Positions 1 to 11,429 of a stretch of 64,000 bases of DNA are shown here, one piece after another. Position 1 is the stretch's first letter, and each line of letters opens with the position of its first letter. Location of the stretch: the NCBI GenBank assembly GCA_024449915.1, contig JAMZAV010001050.1:213497-277496 (forward strand). The letters are read 5' to 3'. A program made the position numbers and the translations under genes. This DNA is from Sweltsa coloradensis (taxonomy: Eukaryota; Arthropoda; Insecta; Plecoptera; Chloroperlidae). Under the pieces are notes generated by a model. That model was not told where the DNA came from. It saw nothing but the letters and a program-made list of their open reading frames with translations, and did not search any database.

Positions 1-517
1 TAAAATGGACAGGATTTTTTTTGCGTATTTCCTCCGGGATTCTGTTAAATATCCTGAGTCCTTTTGTAAATATTGATTTATCTTGCACTTTGTTTATTGA
101 TCTTTGAACATGAATATTAGCGGCTCTGCGTGTGTGATAACTGTGTAGGTTCTTAACCTGTACAAATTTATTTTGAAGGTGTGTAGTAGTAAGTCCTAGA
201 TAGGTTTTTTGTAAAAAAACACAAAGTATTTAGTAGGATTCTGTGTTTTACTTGTAGCCACCCCAGTGCATTGCACATTTTAACTATAGACGTACTTCTT
301 TTTACTCTAAGAATACTTCTCATTGCCTTATTTTGTAATTTTTGTATTTAGTCATAATTTCATTTTGACCAAGTAAAAACAGAATTGAACTACAGTAATC
401 AACATGTGGAGATATAATGGCTCTGTATAACATTACTTTAGCATCCAAGGACACATGCCCGTGGATTCTCATGAATAAACCAATTTTTTGCCATCTTTTT
501 AATAATTTGGTCACCAT
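1..517 (-). mobile_element. Non-LTR retrotransposon fragment, reverse-transcriptase C-terminal part
   Basis: On the - strand an open stretch (517-320) encodes VSLDAKVMLYRAIISPHVDY, the typical 'LYxAlIxPHldY' block of non-LTR reverse transcriptases. Further translated pieces towards position 1 give HSYHTRRAANIHV and FTKGLRIFNRIPEEIR (the H-x-TR and kG-x-N-x-(L/I)P blocks) in shifted frames. It is a decayed fragment continuing beyond the window edge. Confidence 0.75.
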
Positions 518-544
518 GAGGTTTAAAAGTCAGGTTATCAGGTT

Positions 545-648
545 ATTCTTTTACGAGATCCCTGCAGTCACCGACCAGGTAAGCTGTTGGATTCCCTTTC
601 CACATCCCTACTTAACATTAACTAGCCGTTTGGCATCTCCTATCTAAC
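545..648 (+). mobile_element. 3' terminal fragment of a Penelope-like element
   Basis: This about 100-bp piece (acgagatccctgcagtcacc onward) is almost identical to the 3' ends of the larger copies at 40118-40187 (+) and 58430-58500 (-), which carry GIY-YIG-like coding sequence. It is severely 5'-truncated. Confidence 0.6.
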
Positions 649-650
649 CC

Positions 651-765
651 AAGAACTGATAGACTTGAGTCCAAATTAGTTAAAAACTTCTTCCTATAGC
701 GGGTATCGAACCCTTGACCTTCTGTATCAGAAGCAGAGACTTTAACCACATGACTAACGAGTCAA
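651..765 (-). repeat. tRNA-derived SINE copy
   Basis: On the - strand a tRNA-like head has a B box (GGGTTCGATACCC) and a hairpin resembling an anticodon arm (TCTGCTTCTGATACAGA). The tail (AGTTTTTAACTAATTTGGAC) matches a second copy at 7901-8024. Confidence 0.6.
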
Positions 766-1306
766 TGTTCCGGTTGTATTTTGTTTGTTGTAGAACTTAA
801 TTTGATATTCTATACCCTAGGCCTATGTATGGAAAGATGAAGGAATAAAGCTTCTTTGATAGAAATACTCAACCTAAAATGCTCATCCATCAACGTACTG
901 AATAAAAATATGCGAAGTGGGCTATTTATGTGGGCAAGAGTCCTGTTGTCAATGTATAATAAAAAATAACACCCTCTGCTATGCCCTTTTGCTACCACAC
1001 TTGTCATTGTATTAAGGTTTCTTCTCTTCTCAAGTTTTTCTTATAGTATAGTAAATTAGTAATAGTGAAATACGGTAGGGTATGTAGCAGGTAGGTCTAA
1101 TATGAAAGAACATTTTGTAGGGAGGAGCTCTCATCCCTACATGTAAACAAATGAATATCACCTTTGCTTGTAATTTGTATACTACTGGAATAAAGATTAT
1201 TACTATAAGGCCTACTTTTTTTGTTTAATAAACCGTACCTGGTACATGTATATTGTACCCACTAGGTATTTAGGGCCCTCCTTTGATTTTTATGTTTAAT
1301 TTTCAG
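766..1306. other. No gene recognised
   Basis: AT-rich sequence before the first recognised UTP25 exon, presumably an intron of that gene. No conserved coding block or repeat family was identified. Confidence 0.5.
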
Positions 1307-1932
1307 GAAGTCGATGAATCTTCCGACCCGTTTGCTCAACACTTTTACAATGACATGGATGATGTCTTGTACGAGAGCGTCTCACAGGAGCCGCCTCACG
1401 TGGAAACTTCTCATCAAAACTGGCCAGTTCTTGGACAGATTCTGGTCCAGTTGCCAAAGCTACCAGATCCATCAGAACTGCCAGTAAAAGTACCAGCTGT
1501 AAAAATGGCCATTGTTGAAGAGAAAAAGTTTGCTGTACGTGGAACTATTCCTACAAGATTAACTTCTCTTGACTGGTCAGAGCTGCATATCAAACCACAG
1601 ATTAGTAATAACATATCCAAAGCAAACAGTGGCAATATGCTCTTGAAAGAGAAACAACAGAGCCCCTTGACACCGCTGCAAAGGGAATTGTTGTCCTTGA
1701 TACGGAACTATCAAGATGTGTATTTTCCATATCGAACTCTTGCTAATGGAGAAGAAGTTAGATTTATCTACTGCCTTCATGCAATAAATCATGCCTTGAA
1801 AACAAGAAGCAAAATCATTCATCATAATGCAAAGCTTGCCAAGAAAGATGACGTTCCAGAAGAATTTCGGGATCAAGGATTAGTAAGGCCAAAAGTTGTA
1901 ATTCTGGTGCCTTTCCGAGAATCAGCTTTGAG
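1307..1932 (+). CDS. UTP25: UTP25 exon a (acidic region and motif I block)
   Basis: Acceptor tttcag at 1301-1306, phase 0. The start is acidic (EVDESSDPF) and the 3' part carries the strongly conserved [10 protein letters not shown] and VPFRESALR. The reading frame stays open to 1957, but the junction at 1932 (donor GTTGGT) recreates [11 protein letters not shown] with the next exon, matching the family, so 1933-1957 is intron. Confidence 0.93.
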
Positions 1933-4900
1933 GTTGGTAGATCCAACTTATATTTAGTTTGGAGTTAATCTCACTTAAATTATTTACGAATTTAATCTTG
2001 CAAGGAAATTGGTTCTGACTCGTAGGCCTACTGCATATATGTCTACATTTGTAATGGCTCCAGAGTCCAGACGCACCTACTTCATAGACTAACAGTTGCA
2101 AAAAATGAAGTTAGGGCCTAGAAAAGCTAGATTTACACATCTGCGTAGCCAAGTCCTTAAGGGGCTATTACCCATAAAAATTATTTTCCACCACATAATG
2201 TAGCCTATAGCATCATACTACACTAAAATGACCGTTTAAAAAATTATGTCTCTTTACTGTGATTTTACACCAATTTTTCAATTTTTTTTAATCCAGAAAT
2301 TTTCAAAAATTAAATTGGTGTTTTGGGAAATTTCTTAACGGCTTTAACCTCCTTCTTTTTTGTTCCGCATAGATACTAGAGCATCTTACCAATCTAAAAT
2401 GGCCCTTTACAACATCCGGTCTTGAAACTATGCACAAATATACACTCAAACACACAAAAATAATAAAATATGCATTCCAAAATCAAACCCCTTCTTGGTA
2501 ATCAGCATATTTTGACCAAACCACTTGCCCAAATTACAAAACAAAATATAGAGGATTTACAGAAATAGCTGTCAAATAGGCCCCAATGTCATTGTCAATA
2601 ATGGCCACTATTTTTTTGGGTCAAAATCCTCCAAGGTCACAGGGCATAAGGATCGTTCCCATGCTATTTCGGACTTAAGGGAGATTTTTGCCGATGGGAC
2701 CAAGCTCGAAAATTGTGGTGGACTCAATATTTTTTTGTTAATTTCTAAATTCATAGCTAGTTTGCCTGAATGAAAAATAATTACATATTGAGTTTAACAG
2801 GTGAATGGCATACCCCTTTAAACCAAATTTTTGAACAAAACACTACAGACTTATTGAAATCAAAATATTTACCATCCAATGCCTTTTGTCTTTTGGTAGT
2901 ACTTTTTGACCTTTTTTTTAAAAGAACCCTGTAAATGTAGGCCTACATTTTATAAGTAGGTAGGAAGTACTAGCTAACCTATTTAATTGTCATTCAAGAC
3001 TAGCCGTCAGATGACTAATCTTTGCCGTCAGCACCAGAACTTCAATGAACGTTTATTTCTCGATTTGGTTTGTTGGGAAACACTCTATAAGGTGTAGAAT
3101 TGATAGGTCTACTTTATTAATTTTCTGGATTGTATAAAATATTTTGCACCGTTTTGAGTGAAAATGCCTGCTTCAAGACTCCAGTGCAAAGATAGGGTAT
3201 AATAATATCAGATCTTTATTCCAACATGCGTCGGGTCGGGGGGTGACGAGTCACCATTTTCTCGGAATACGGCTTATCATTGCTAAATTACTTTTTTGTT
3301 AGCACTAGAGTAACCGTCAGTCCCCTTCTTTCTTCTTCCACATAATTCATAAATTGTTGACGAATTATCTTGCAAAGCAGCAAACTACAGAGCCTATACA
3401 AGATTCATCCTAAATTTTAACTGATTACAAAGAATCTTCATTCAGGTTTTTAGTAGGTAATGTTGGTTACTGGTAATTTCAATTTCCTCCATTGTTAAAT
3501 TGCCTCCTCTGTAATGTTAACTTCCGTGTGCCGTCCAGAGAAACTCCAGAAAAATACCTAAGTGCAGAGTTAACGTCCACATACTCATTGCCTGAACCGA
3601 ATTCAAAGAACTTATCCATAGCATCAAAAGAAATAGACATTCATAATATGAACCTAAGGGAATTCAAAACCGCTTGTATTACATTCTGTGACAACTAAAC
3701 TCTCATGTCCACACTCCACACACACACATATGCACACACGCACACGCACTGATCATGTATTTAACTGTAGGGTATTTTATACTCATTTTATGTAATGTAC
3801 TCTTATCAATTTAATCTATGTGTTATTACTTATTATAAATAGTGTAAGCTTATGTATTATCCTATTTATTATATTTCACTACGTAGCTAATAACGTTGCT
3901 TATAAAGATTTAATAATAAATGTACGTACACACCATAGGTATCCCTATGTAGTGATTATCTTATTACTGGATGGTCAGACTGTTTTCTAAGTGAAATGTT
4001 TTTTATTTGTAGGGTGGTAAGAATGCTCATAGCTATTCTCTTTAAAGAAGAGAAAGGGAGTGTTATGCACATGAAGAGATTTGTTGAAGAACACAGTGGG
4101 GAAGAGATATCTATGCCGAAGAAGAACCCTCGGCCTGAAGACTATGAAGCGACTTTTGCCGGAAACACCGACGACACGTTTAGAATCGGAATGACGGTTA
4201 CTAAGAAGAGTTTGAAGGTTCGTGCATCTCTTGTTGGTGGCGTGTCCACCATGCAAATGACATAGAGGACTGTAATGCGCTGAAATCACTTGCCTACTGT
4301 TTTCTTTGCCTTCATTACCAAGTGCGTAACTTACTCGCACGTTTCTGTAATATTTTGTTAGCACCAGCTTAACTTATTTTACTAACTTACGTTACTGGTA
4401 CGGTAGGTCTACCTAACTCATAGTTTTAAGTAGGTCGTAAGTAATTAGACGAGTGAGCGCAGCGAACGTAGTCTTTCCTAACGCTATACTCGATCGGGCC
4501 TTGGCCGTGAGCATTGTCCAATGTATGTATGTCTGTCTGTCCGGGCTCATACGGCCGAACGGCCAAATAGATTGAGCTGAAATTTTAAACACACATCCAT
4601 GACCAGGTAACTGAGAACTGCTAACAAAATGAGCAGTATCCATTGCAATTTAAGCTCACAAGAAATAAAATTTGAAAAATTTAAATCTAGATTGCAAATG
4701 TTTAAAATACCCATTAGTAAAATAGAACACAGCCTGTGAAAGTTTGCAATCAGTAGTATCTATGAGATGAACCAAGTCAATGTTTATTTTTTTGTTTTTA
4801 ATTTTTGTTATGCATGGCTTCTGTCATTCTGTAAATACGTAATGCTGGCTCTCAACGCTTCCGTTTGCCTAAGCTGTGCATATTAGAACCTTAAGCCAAG

Positions 4901-7900
4901 AACATGGCTCTGTATACTAATCGTTGAGGTAAGGCGAGGAAGAAAGAGACGTATTTTATCTCGCAAACATCAGCTGGTAAGTAAGGAAGTATATTAGTTC
5001 CCGAAACTAGAATGCGAGCTCTGGCAGTCGTCGTCGGGGACCCCCCATATTCTCTGACGACCTTCCCAACGACGACGAAAAGGACAAAACGAACGATGAC
5101 AAAGACGATGACGACTACGACGAGAGAACCCTCCCTTTTCTTTCGCCTTTAAGTCTTTAATTTTTCATACATTCACGCTGGAGGAAGTACCTGTTCTAGG
5201 GGTCATACACCGGCCGTTCCATTTAGCCTGGGGTGTAGCCTATCTGGTCAACAAGGGTCTGTGACCACAAATGTTTGTGTAAAGATTATACTAGGGAAAC
5301 ACCAAAGTCGTTGTTAGACGAGTGAGTGAGCCATGTGTTTTCAACATTACTTTTCTTCCCCCTACCTATAGGCCTCCCTAGCCTATCATAGGCTAGAGTG
5401 GTGCATTATGGCCTTACAGTTGATGTGTTCTTAGCCTATACAAACTAAACTTAAAAACACTATTATTTATACCACAATATAATTATCAAACTTAAATGCA
5501 AATGTTCCCGGGTACTCAACACATGGCTCTCTCACTCGTCTAACAACGACTTTGGCGTTTCCCTAGTAGTATAAACTGTATAGGCCTAATAGAGGTAATG
5601 TCAATTGATGGCTAATGAAATACAATATTATGGGATAGTAAATATCCAATGAAATAAAAATTTGACAGTGGGTATACACATGGGTAGGCCATACAGTAAA
5701 AAACTACAATTGATTATCACAGAAAATATAACCAGTTTAACCAAGTTTAACCAGCCACTTCTCTTAAGAGTATAAAACTGTCAATGTAATAGGGATGACA
5801 TCCGGTACCGTACCGGTACAGTCAGTCTAAATAGCACGATTTTGTATAGTGGACATAATTTGTCTAGATCTAACTATGAAAACCCAAAATCGTTGTTAGA
5901 CGAGTGAGCGAGTCATGTGTTGAGTAGGGCCTACCCGGTTACATTCAATTTCCTCCCCCTACATAAGACTAGATCTAGCATGGGTCTTTCCTCCCTAACC
6001 TATCATAGGCTAGAGTGGCGCAATATGATCTTACAGTTGACGCACACTTAGGGCCTATTCCAACCAAACTCAAAATCCTAACATCAATCAACTTAAATGC
6101 AAGTGTTCCCGGGTACTCAATTCATGACTCGCTCACTCGTCTTACAACGACTTTGTTGTTTTCCTAGTCCAGTTGGTTAAGGCGCCTCTTTACTCGGGAT
6201 GTTGGAGATCCGGGTTAAAAAAACAGTTGGAATAGATTTTTTCTTGATTATTTTATTATTTCTGGAAAATTATAGAACATGTTTTGAAAATATGATTATT
6301 GCAAGGTTTCCTCAATCTCAGAGTGAAATTTTGGGTAACCTTGAGCGTGCATCATTTTATACACTTTGGTCACTGCATGTAAACAGGATTTGAAAATGAA
6401 TGATTTGTTCATTGATGAAAAACATGCTCGTTAATTAAATTAAATCTGACATTCTCAGCCTAGTTTCAATTTATTATTTATTCTGAGTTTAAATCGTAAC
6501 GGATTTTGCTCAGAATGTTAACTGCACCATGAGGATTGGTACCAGATGTCTATTTAAAATTTCAGCTCAATCTGTTAAGCCGTTTGTACGTTCTGTAGCG
6601 AACTCACTCACTCACTCACCGACAAAAACCCAGATCTTGTACCGTTTGACTTATGTTGTAACTAAATAGTACTGTACAAATGAATCAAATTAAATTGAAC
6701 TGGAGGACAAACGCTTCACATCTAGGGGATGTTGTTTCACCTGCACCTTGTTTGTACTCTAGCTTTACGCAGACTTCTACTCGGCCGACATCATCGTAGC
6801 ATCTCCGTTGGGTTTGCGAGTGATCGTCGGCGCCGAGGGAGAATCAGAACGAGACTTTGACTTCTTGGCTTCGGTTGAGCTCCTGGTGCTCGATCAGACA
6901 GAGCTGTTTCTTATGCAGGTACAAGATTTGTTCAGAGATTTAGTAGTGGCAAGTACCTACCCAACTAACAATAAACACACAAGAACACTCTTGTATTGTT
7001 GGCTCTACATCATTTAAATCGAGAGTCAGACATGGCATTATGTTGACCAAGCACTAGAAAATCTATTGAGGGAAACTCCCTAACTGATAAACTTGTAAAA
7101 TGTAAACATTCACCATCTCTTTTTCCTGTCAACTCTTCTACAATCCAAACTCTTATTATTATTGAGTAAATGAAAACCTGCCCTGGTCCAACAACAACCA
7201 AGGAGACCACTTCTCTCTTGTTGCCATGGGTCACAGTTTGAATCCAGGTGGGTTGTGGATTTTCTACCACCTGAGCACTTGAGTTTTTTAGTGAAGCCTG
7301 CTTATTAGTTGTCTTCTTAATATATATATATATATATCTTGACCCCTTTTCCAACGATAAATCGGGTTGGGGGGAGCAGTATCACACTACTCCGTTTCTT
7401 GGGCTAACATCTTCGTTGTCGGCTAGCCAGGCCTGACACAATCATGTCCTCAGCTTCTTCTTTGCTTGCCTCCTCCACTACCAGAGGTCTGTTTAAAAGC
7501 TCCCTCCATCTCTCCCGGTTTTCCCACAGTCTTCCTGCTTCCACTTTGTTCCATGCCATTCCTCTCTTCTCAACACTGTCTTTAATCTGCTTCAATAAAT
7601 AAATAAATAATAAATTGTATTTAGAGTCTACCCACTCAGTTATATAACTGATTTTCAGTGGGGGACTTTAAATCAAAGCGACTAAGCCTACCGTGTAGGT
7701 CCCGACGCAATCGGCGAGAGAGCGATAACCAACCAAAGATCGTTATTTGTAATAGGAAATATAGCAATCGGTGGTATGGACAGTGCGAACACCCGCGGAT
7801 CAACGCCAGAATCAACAAGGCCGATTCAGAACAACTCTGAATTTATTATGTGCTTCGTTGTTAGGACGGCTCCAAAGTCACCGTTTACAAACTCCAAAAA

Positions 7901-10900
7901 CAAGAACTGATGGACTTAAGTCCAAATCAGAAGTTAAAAAACTTCTGACTTTGGCGGGAATCGAACCCTGGACCTTCTGCATTGGAAGCAGATACGCTAA
8001 CCACAAGACCAACGAGCCACACAACTTCTTCTTCTTCTTCTTTGCCTAGTTGCTCAGTAAAGGTTTACCACATATTTCCTCTTGTCCATAATTTTCTTCC
8101 CCATAACCATGTTCCCTTCCAGTTTTTGGGGGAACACATGTTGCTAGATGGTATGGGCATGTTCTTGTATCAACCACTTTTATTTTGCCTTTAATGAAAA
8201 TAGTAAATTAAACTCTGAGCCAAGTAGGCCAACAGTGTAACATGTGGATCTGAGAAATAACCATTAGTTTGGCTCTAGCTCTCCACGTTTACGAGGAAAA
8301 TGCCAAGTAGGCAAAGAGTGTAACATGTGTTGTGCTCTGTAGAACTGGGACCACCTGCTGCACGTGTTGGATCACTTCCACCTGCAGCCGAAGGAGGCTC
8401 ACGGCACGGACTTCTCCCGCGTGCGCTCGTGGGCGCTCAACGGGTGGACCCGCTACTACCGGCAGACTCTGGTCTTCTCCTCGCTCGTGCTGCCCGAGAT
8501 CAACTCCCTGTTCAGCAAGAAGTGTCACAACTACGCGGGGAAGATTCGCGTGGTCAATCCCGTCTCGCAGGGCACCATCTGCCAAGTAGTCGTGCAGCTG
8601 CCACAGGTTTGTTGTTCACAAGAAGCTCTAGTAGAATTAGTTAGGACCTTAGTTCCTCTAAGTTCATGTGAACCTAAAGTAATCTTAACCAGTTAACTAG
8701 TCAGCTGCCATGTCTTTGATCCCGCATATGACGTCGATAGACGTCCCCGTGGTCTCTTCACAGCTCTACAATGCCGGTGACGTGTACAGCCACCGTACTT
8801 TATATCGAGATACTGGTCTAGGTCTATCGTCCGTGAAAAAATGCATCATCCTGGAACAAAAAACTGTAGGCCTACTTTTTTTAAGTTTTCAAGTAAGCGG
8901 GGTAAACAAGAGAATGCACCTAAGCTCTGTTTACATTCCCTGTTGGCTAGTGTTTGTTCTCAGTCTACTGGTGGTAAACCTGCATGTGCTGTACAATATA
9001 GTCAATAGACTGATATTTAGGTGATAATACGTTAGTGAAAACGTGTTACATTTTCAACTTTGTTACGAAAACATTAACTTTACTCTGGTTACGATGCCAG
9101 ACAGTTACAGATTCTGTGAATGATGAAGGCTGAAGCAGTGAAGATAATTCCCCACCACCAGAGCCACGTTGCGACCAGAAAGTACCCAGTTTTAACTAGC
9201 TTTGCCTTTACTAGGCCATCATGCATCAAACCGTGTTCTACCCACTAGAATACAAAAGTACATGCTTACCAAGTGTTTCAAATAAATAAACAATGCCGAG
9301 AAGACTTGTACACGCTAATGTGTTCTGCTGTTTGCCCAGGTGTTCCACAGATTCAACGCTGCCTCCGCAACCGAGGCCATCGACGCTCGCCTGGACTTCT
9401 TCGTGAAGAAGATCTTGCCTCAATTCAAGGACTCCATTATGAGCCACACCATGGTCTATGTTCCCTCCTACTTTGACTTTGTCCGTCTTCGGAACTATTT
9501 CAAACGAGAAGATTTGGGCTTTGTACAAATCTGTGAATACTCCAAGGTACGGAATGCAACATTGCTCTACAAATTAAACTTCAATACAACTATAACATAA
9601 CATAACACTTCTTAACACTTCTTAAGGTTACTAATGGGCCCTTCCGCCCGGTGGCAACTACTCACTCCCCCCAGACCTAATTACTGTCCCCCCTAAAAAC
9701 GATCTAAATTCCCTCAAAGACCCACTAGCTACAATATTCCCCGGCAAGTCATTCCACTCCCTAACAGTCCTTTCCAAGAAACCATACCAACCCAGATCCG
9801 TTCTTACTACTTGACTCTGGAACTTCCATGAATGATCCCCTCTTCCCCTGTAAAGCCCCTCCTGCAGCCTATTGCGGATGTCCACCCACCCCCTACTTCC
9901 CCTAGCCGCCCTTTACATATTGCACAACCTAACCTCCCTTCTTCTTCCCTCTAATGACTCCCACCCCAACTCTCCTAACATTGCAGTGACACTGTCAATA
10001 CCCTCTCTACATTCCCCTTATCATCCTCCTCCCACAGCCAACGCCTAACCTTCCCCGTAACCCTTCTTGCCGCCCTACGTTGGACCTTCTCTACCTCCAA
10101 CCTATCCTCCTCTACCTATCTAAAAGTGCAATCATCATCATCATTCGATGGATTTCAATAAAGAAAATTCCCATCAAACTGCTCATCTTACGATTTACCA
10201 AATGAACCTGCTCGTTCACATTGTTTTAAACGTTGATATCTAGTATGAAAGTTTGCGTTTAAAAAATCTGTTCACGCTTGTTGTTGTTGTAATGTTATGT
10301 TGTTAATAAGATTTGAGTTATATTCTCTACCTATTTGGAACACCTATTATTTCGTTTGGCATTTGAAAGAGTGTTTATGGTTGACATTGAATGACCAATG
10401 TCGGCTAATACTCTTTGCTAAATCCTAGGAATGTTCAAGTTTACATTTTTCTTGCTTCTTGTTGAGATGCAATGTACCATAAACAGTATTTCCTTCAGCT
10501 CTTGTCGTGGGGAGAGAATGTAATGTAAGTAGATCATTAGGGACACAGTATACATTTGCCTCATGTCCTGTCCTTCAGGAGGGTAAGGTGGCTCGAGCGC
10601 GAGACATGTTCTTCCACACGGACGCACACTTCCTGCTCTACAGCGAGCGGTTCCACTTCTTCCGTCGGTTCCGCATCAAGGGCGTCCGCCACCTGATCTT
10701 CTACCAGCCGCCCACGTTCCCGCACCTCTACGGCGAGATGTGTAACCTGATGCACGAGGCCAACCAGAACAAGTGGTCGGGCAACGAGAGCAACATGTCC
10801 GTCACCGTGCTCTACTCCAAGTACGACGTGCAACAGTTGGCGGCCGTGGTCGGCACGGACCGGGCCAAGAGGATGGTGTGTTCCGAGAGGAGCGTTCACA

Positions 10901-10926
10901 TGTTCATGACGGGAGAAGCAGACTGA
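1307..10926 (+). CDS. UTP25: UTP25 / digestive organ expansion factor homologue, 5'-incomplete, six exons
   Basis: Exons 1307-1932, 4013-4217, 6763-6918, 8343-8606, 9340-9546 and 10579-10926 join in frame (1806 nt, 601 residues plus TGA). The family is a nucleolar SSU-processome component needed for 18S rRNA processing, a DEAD-box-like protein with degenerate helicase motifs. Visible blocks in order: [16 protein letters not shown] (motif I region), [23 protein letters not shown] (motif Ia region), LLVLDQTE in place of [35 protein letters not shown], and [14 protein letters not shown] near the end. Human UTP25 is about 750 aa, so roughly 150 acidic N-terminal residues are missing; they should lie before the window, because exon 1307 opens with a phase-0 acceptor (tttcag). 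The donors of the first two exons (GTTGGT, GTTCGT) are weak, but only they keep family-matching residues and frame. The gene is convergent with the ligase gene at 16.4-25.4 kb. Confidence 0.95.
2161..2817. repeat. MITE-like dispersed repeat, TTAA-flanked (copy 1)
   Basis: About 660 bp flanked by TTAA (2157-2160 and 2818-2821), with inverted ends GGGGCTATTACC and GGCATACCCC. A second copy in the same orientation lies at 35289-35952. A TTAA target suggests a piggyBac- or Kolobok-like family; no transposase is seen. It lies in the first UTP25 intron of the window. Confidence 0.6.
3492..3698 (+). mobile_element. Possible retroelement C-terminal remnant
   Basis: A short open frame ending [16 protein letters not shown] resembles the very end of non-LTR reverse-transcriptase ORFs (FKxxL tail). 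It is followed by a (CA)n run at 3714-3752. There is no upstream domain, so the assignment is weak. It lies in a UTP25 intron. Confidence 0.25.
4013..4217 (+). CDS. UTP25: UTP25 exon b
   Basis: The acceptor is ttatttgtag. The first base completes an Arg codon, followed by [15 protein letters not shown] and [19 protein letters not shown], a hallmark block of the family. It ends KKSLK at a weak donor, GTTCGT, and continues as [10 protein letters not shown] in the next exon. Confidence 0.93.
4443..5160. repeat. Dispersed repeat B, copy 1
   Basis: It begins gacgagtgagcgcagcgaac and contains gagctgaaattttaaac and later a cgtcgtcggggac / gacgacga-rich part. The same order of blocks recurs at 62710-63370. 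An inverted fragment of its early part lies at 6475-6625. It sits in a UTP25 intron. Confidence 0.6.
5291..5566. repeat. MITE family A, copy 1
   Basis: Long terminal inverted repeats of about 45 bp run from ctagggaaacaccaaagtcg to its complement ending at 5566, including the core gttgttagacgagtgag. Internal sequence is noncoding. Copies 2 and 3 lie at 5874-6167 and 63558-63753. Confidence 0.75.
5874..6167. repeat. MITE family A, copy 2
   Basis: Same inverted ends as copy 1 (cgttgttagacgagtgagcg and complement). Immediately after its right end (6168-6215) comes a tRNA-like A box (agttggttaaggcg) with no intact remainder. Confidence 0.7.
6475..6625 (-). repeat. Inverted fragment of dispersed repeat B
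   Basis: On the - strand this matches the early part of the repeats at 4443 and 62710 (gattgagctgaaattttaaa and the following tract). It ends in the (actc)n stretch at 6602-6616. Confidence 0.5.
6763..6918 (+). CDS. UTP25: UTP25 exon c (ASPLGLR and VLDQ motifs)
   Basis: Acceptor tgtactctag, 52 codons, donor CAG/GTACAA. It encodes [19 protein letters not shown] and then [18 protein letters not shown]. The helicase motif II position reads LDQT rather than DEAD, as expected for this catalytically degenerate family. Confidence 0.94.
7190..7256 (+). repeat. tRNA-like SINE fragment, second family
   Basis: Contains ctctcttgttgccatgggtc and a B-box-like cagtttgaatccaggtg. The same order occurs in two copies at 27317-27368 and 27480-27570. 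A (TA)n run follows at 7320-7337. Confidence 0.45.
7404..7595 (-). mobile_element. Non-LTR retrotransposon ORF2 tail fragment
   Basis: On the - strand a short open frame encodes [10 protein letters not shown] and [10 protein letters not shown], the 'G-x-(S/A)W-x-V ... DRxRWRxL' pattern typical of the C-terminal tail of endonuclease/reverse-transcriptase ORFs. The 3' end is followed by a short (AAAT)n run. Only the tail is present. Confidence 0.4.
7630..7875 (+). repeat. Dispersed repeat, pair with 20753-20955
   Basis: Blocks actgattttcagtggg, cggatcaacgccagaatc and gttgttaggacggctcc recur in reverse orientation at 20753-20955. No coding potential was recognised. Confidence 0.5.
7901..8024 (-). 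repeat. tRNA-derived SINE copy, same family as 651-765
   Basis: The - strand head has a perfect anticodon-like arm (TCTGCTTCCAATGCAGA) and B box GGGTTCGATTCCC, but acceptor ends do not pair, so it is not a tRNA gene. The tail matches the 651-765 copy. Confidence 0.6.
8343..8606 (+). CDS. UTP25: UTP25 exon d
   Basis: Acceptor tgctctgtag, 88 codons, donor CAG/GTTTGT. It encodes [19 protein letters not shown], then [20 protein letters not shown] and ends VVVQLPQ. It is markedly more GC-rich than the flanking introns, which is why long spurious reading frames occur on both strands across it. Confidence 0.94.
8607..9339. other. UTP25 intron, no element recognised
   Basis: Between exons d and e. 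Open frames here run on from exon d or lack conserved blocks; nothing supportable was seen. Confidence 0.5.
9340..9546 (+). CDS. UTP25: UTP25 exon e
   Basis: Acceptor ctgtttgcccag, 69 codons, donor AAG/GTACGG. It encodes [40 protein letters not shown] and [17 protein letters not shown], matching the start of the second RecA-like domain of the family. Confidence 0.94.
9620..10125 (-). mobile_element. Non-LTR retrotransposon 3' end, copy 1
   Basis: On the - strand it encodes [17 protein letters not shown] and [13 protein letters not shown], the standard 'fF-x-RtixxWNxLP' end of non-LTR reverse transcriptases. The same element lies at 13890-14445 (+). The tail is a (TTATG)-like short repeat at 9590-9615. 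It is inside the last UTP25 intron. Confidence 0.75.
10579..10926 (+). CDS. UTP25: UTP25 terminal exon
   Basis: Acceptor tgtccttcag. It encodes [57 protein letters not shown] and a C-terminal HMFMTGEAD before TGA at 10924-10926. It aligns with the known C-terminus of the family to within a few residues, so the gene ends here. Confidence 0.95.
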   Translation, partial: EGKVARARDMFFHTDAHFLLYSERFHFFRRFRIKGVRHLIFYQPPTFPHLYGEMCNLMHEANQNKWSGNESNMSVTVLYSKYDVQQLAAVVGTDRAKRMVCSERSVHMFMTGEAD

Positions 10927-10989
10927 GACATGAGGATTCTACTCAATTGTAAATATAACAAGTATTTGTATTTTATATATTGTTTTTTT

Positions 10990-11429
10990 TAGGGGTGTGC
11001 GAGTACCCGAAATTTCGAGTCGAGTCGGGTATTTGGAATTCGACTCGAACTCGAGTATTTGGGATTCGAAATCGAGTCTAAAAAAATAATAAAAATAAAA
11101 TGAATTTGGTGGAGGTGCCGGGTCGCGGCCCCGCGAGCGAGTGCAAAAACGATAAAATCGTTGCCTATTTTTTGCACTACCTTACCAACTCTGATTAGTC
11201 ATAATAGTAGCCTCAGTCTTTTGATACAAATTTGTATTCTTCTTGGAAGTTTTGACCTTTTTTTGCACAAATAATAAAAATATGTCACTATAATGTTTGT
11301 ACTATCAACATTTGCGGAAGGTACTGTGTACGCCTACTTAAGACTCGGACTCGAATTGGACTCAAAATCGAGTAATTTTTAGGACTTGGACTCGACTCGA
11401 ATTAAAAAATCAGGACTCGCACATCCCTA
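10990..11429. repeat. hAT-type MITE with 8-bp target duplication
   Basis: Ends TAGGGGTGTGCGAGT and ACTCGCACATCCCTA are inverted repeats, flanked by GTTTTTTT (10982-10989 and 11430-11437). The inside is made of tcgagt-type short repeats. It starts only 63 bp after the UTP25 stop and contains an AATAAA at 11094-11099. Confidence 0.8.

Noticed and set aside
1933..1957. Extending the first UTP25 exon to the stop at 1957
   Set aside because: The family sequence continues only if splicing occurs at 1932/4013; bases 1933-1957 are intron.
8289..8696. Several open frames of 85-110 codons overlapping UTP25 exon d
   Set aside because: They are shadows of a GC-rich exon; only the frame with NWDHLLHVL and the DFSRVRSW block matches the family.
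10561..10899. 112-codon open frame opposite the UTP25 terminal exon
   Set aside because: No conserved blocks; antisense shadow of a well supported exon.
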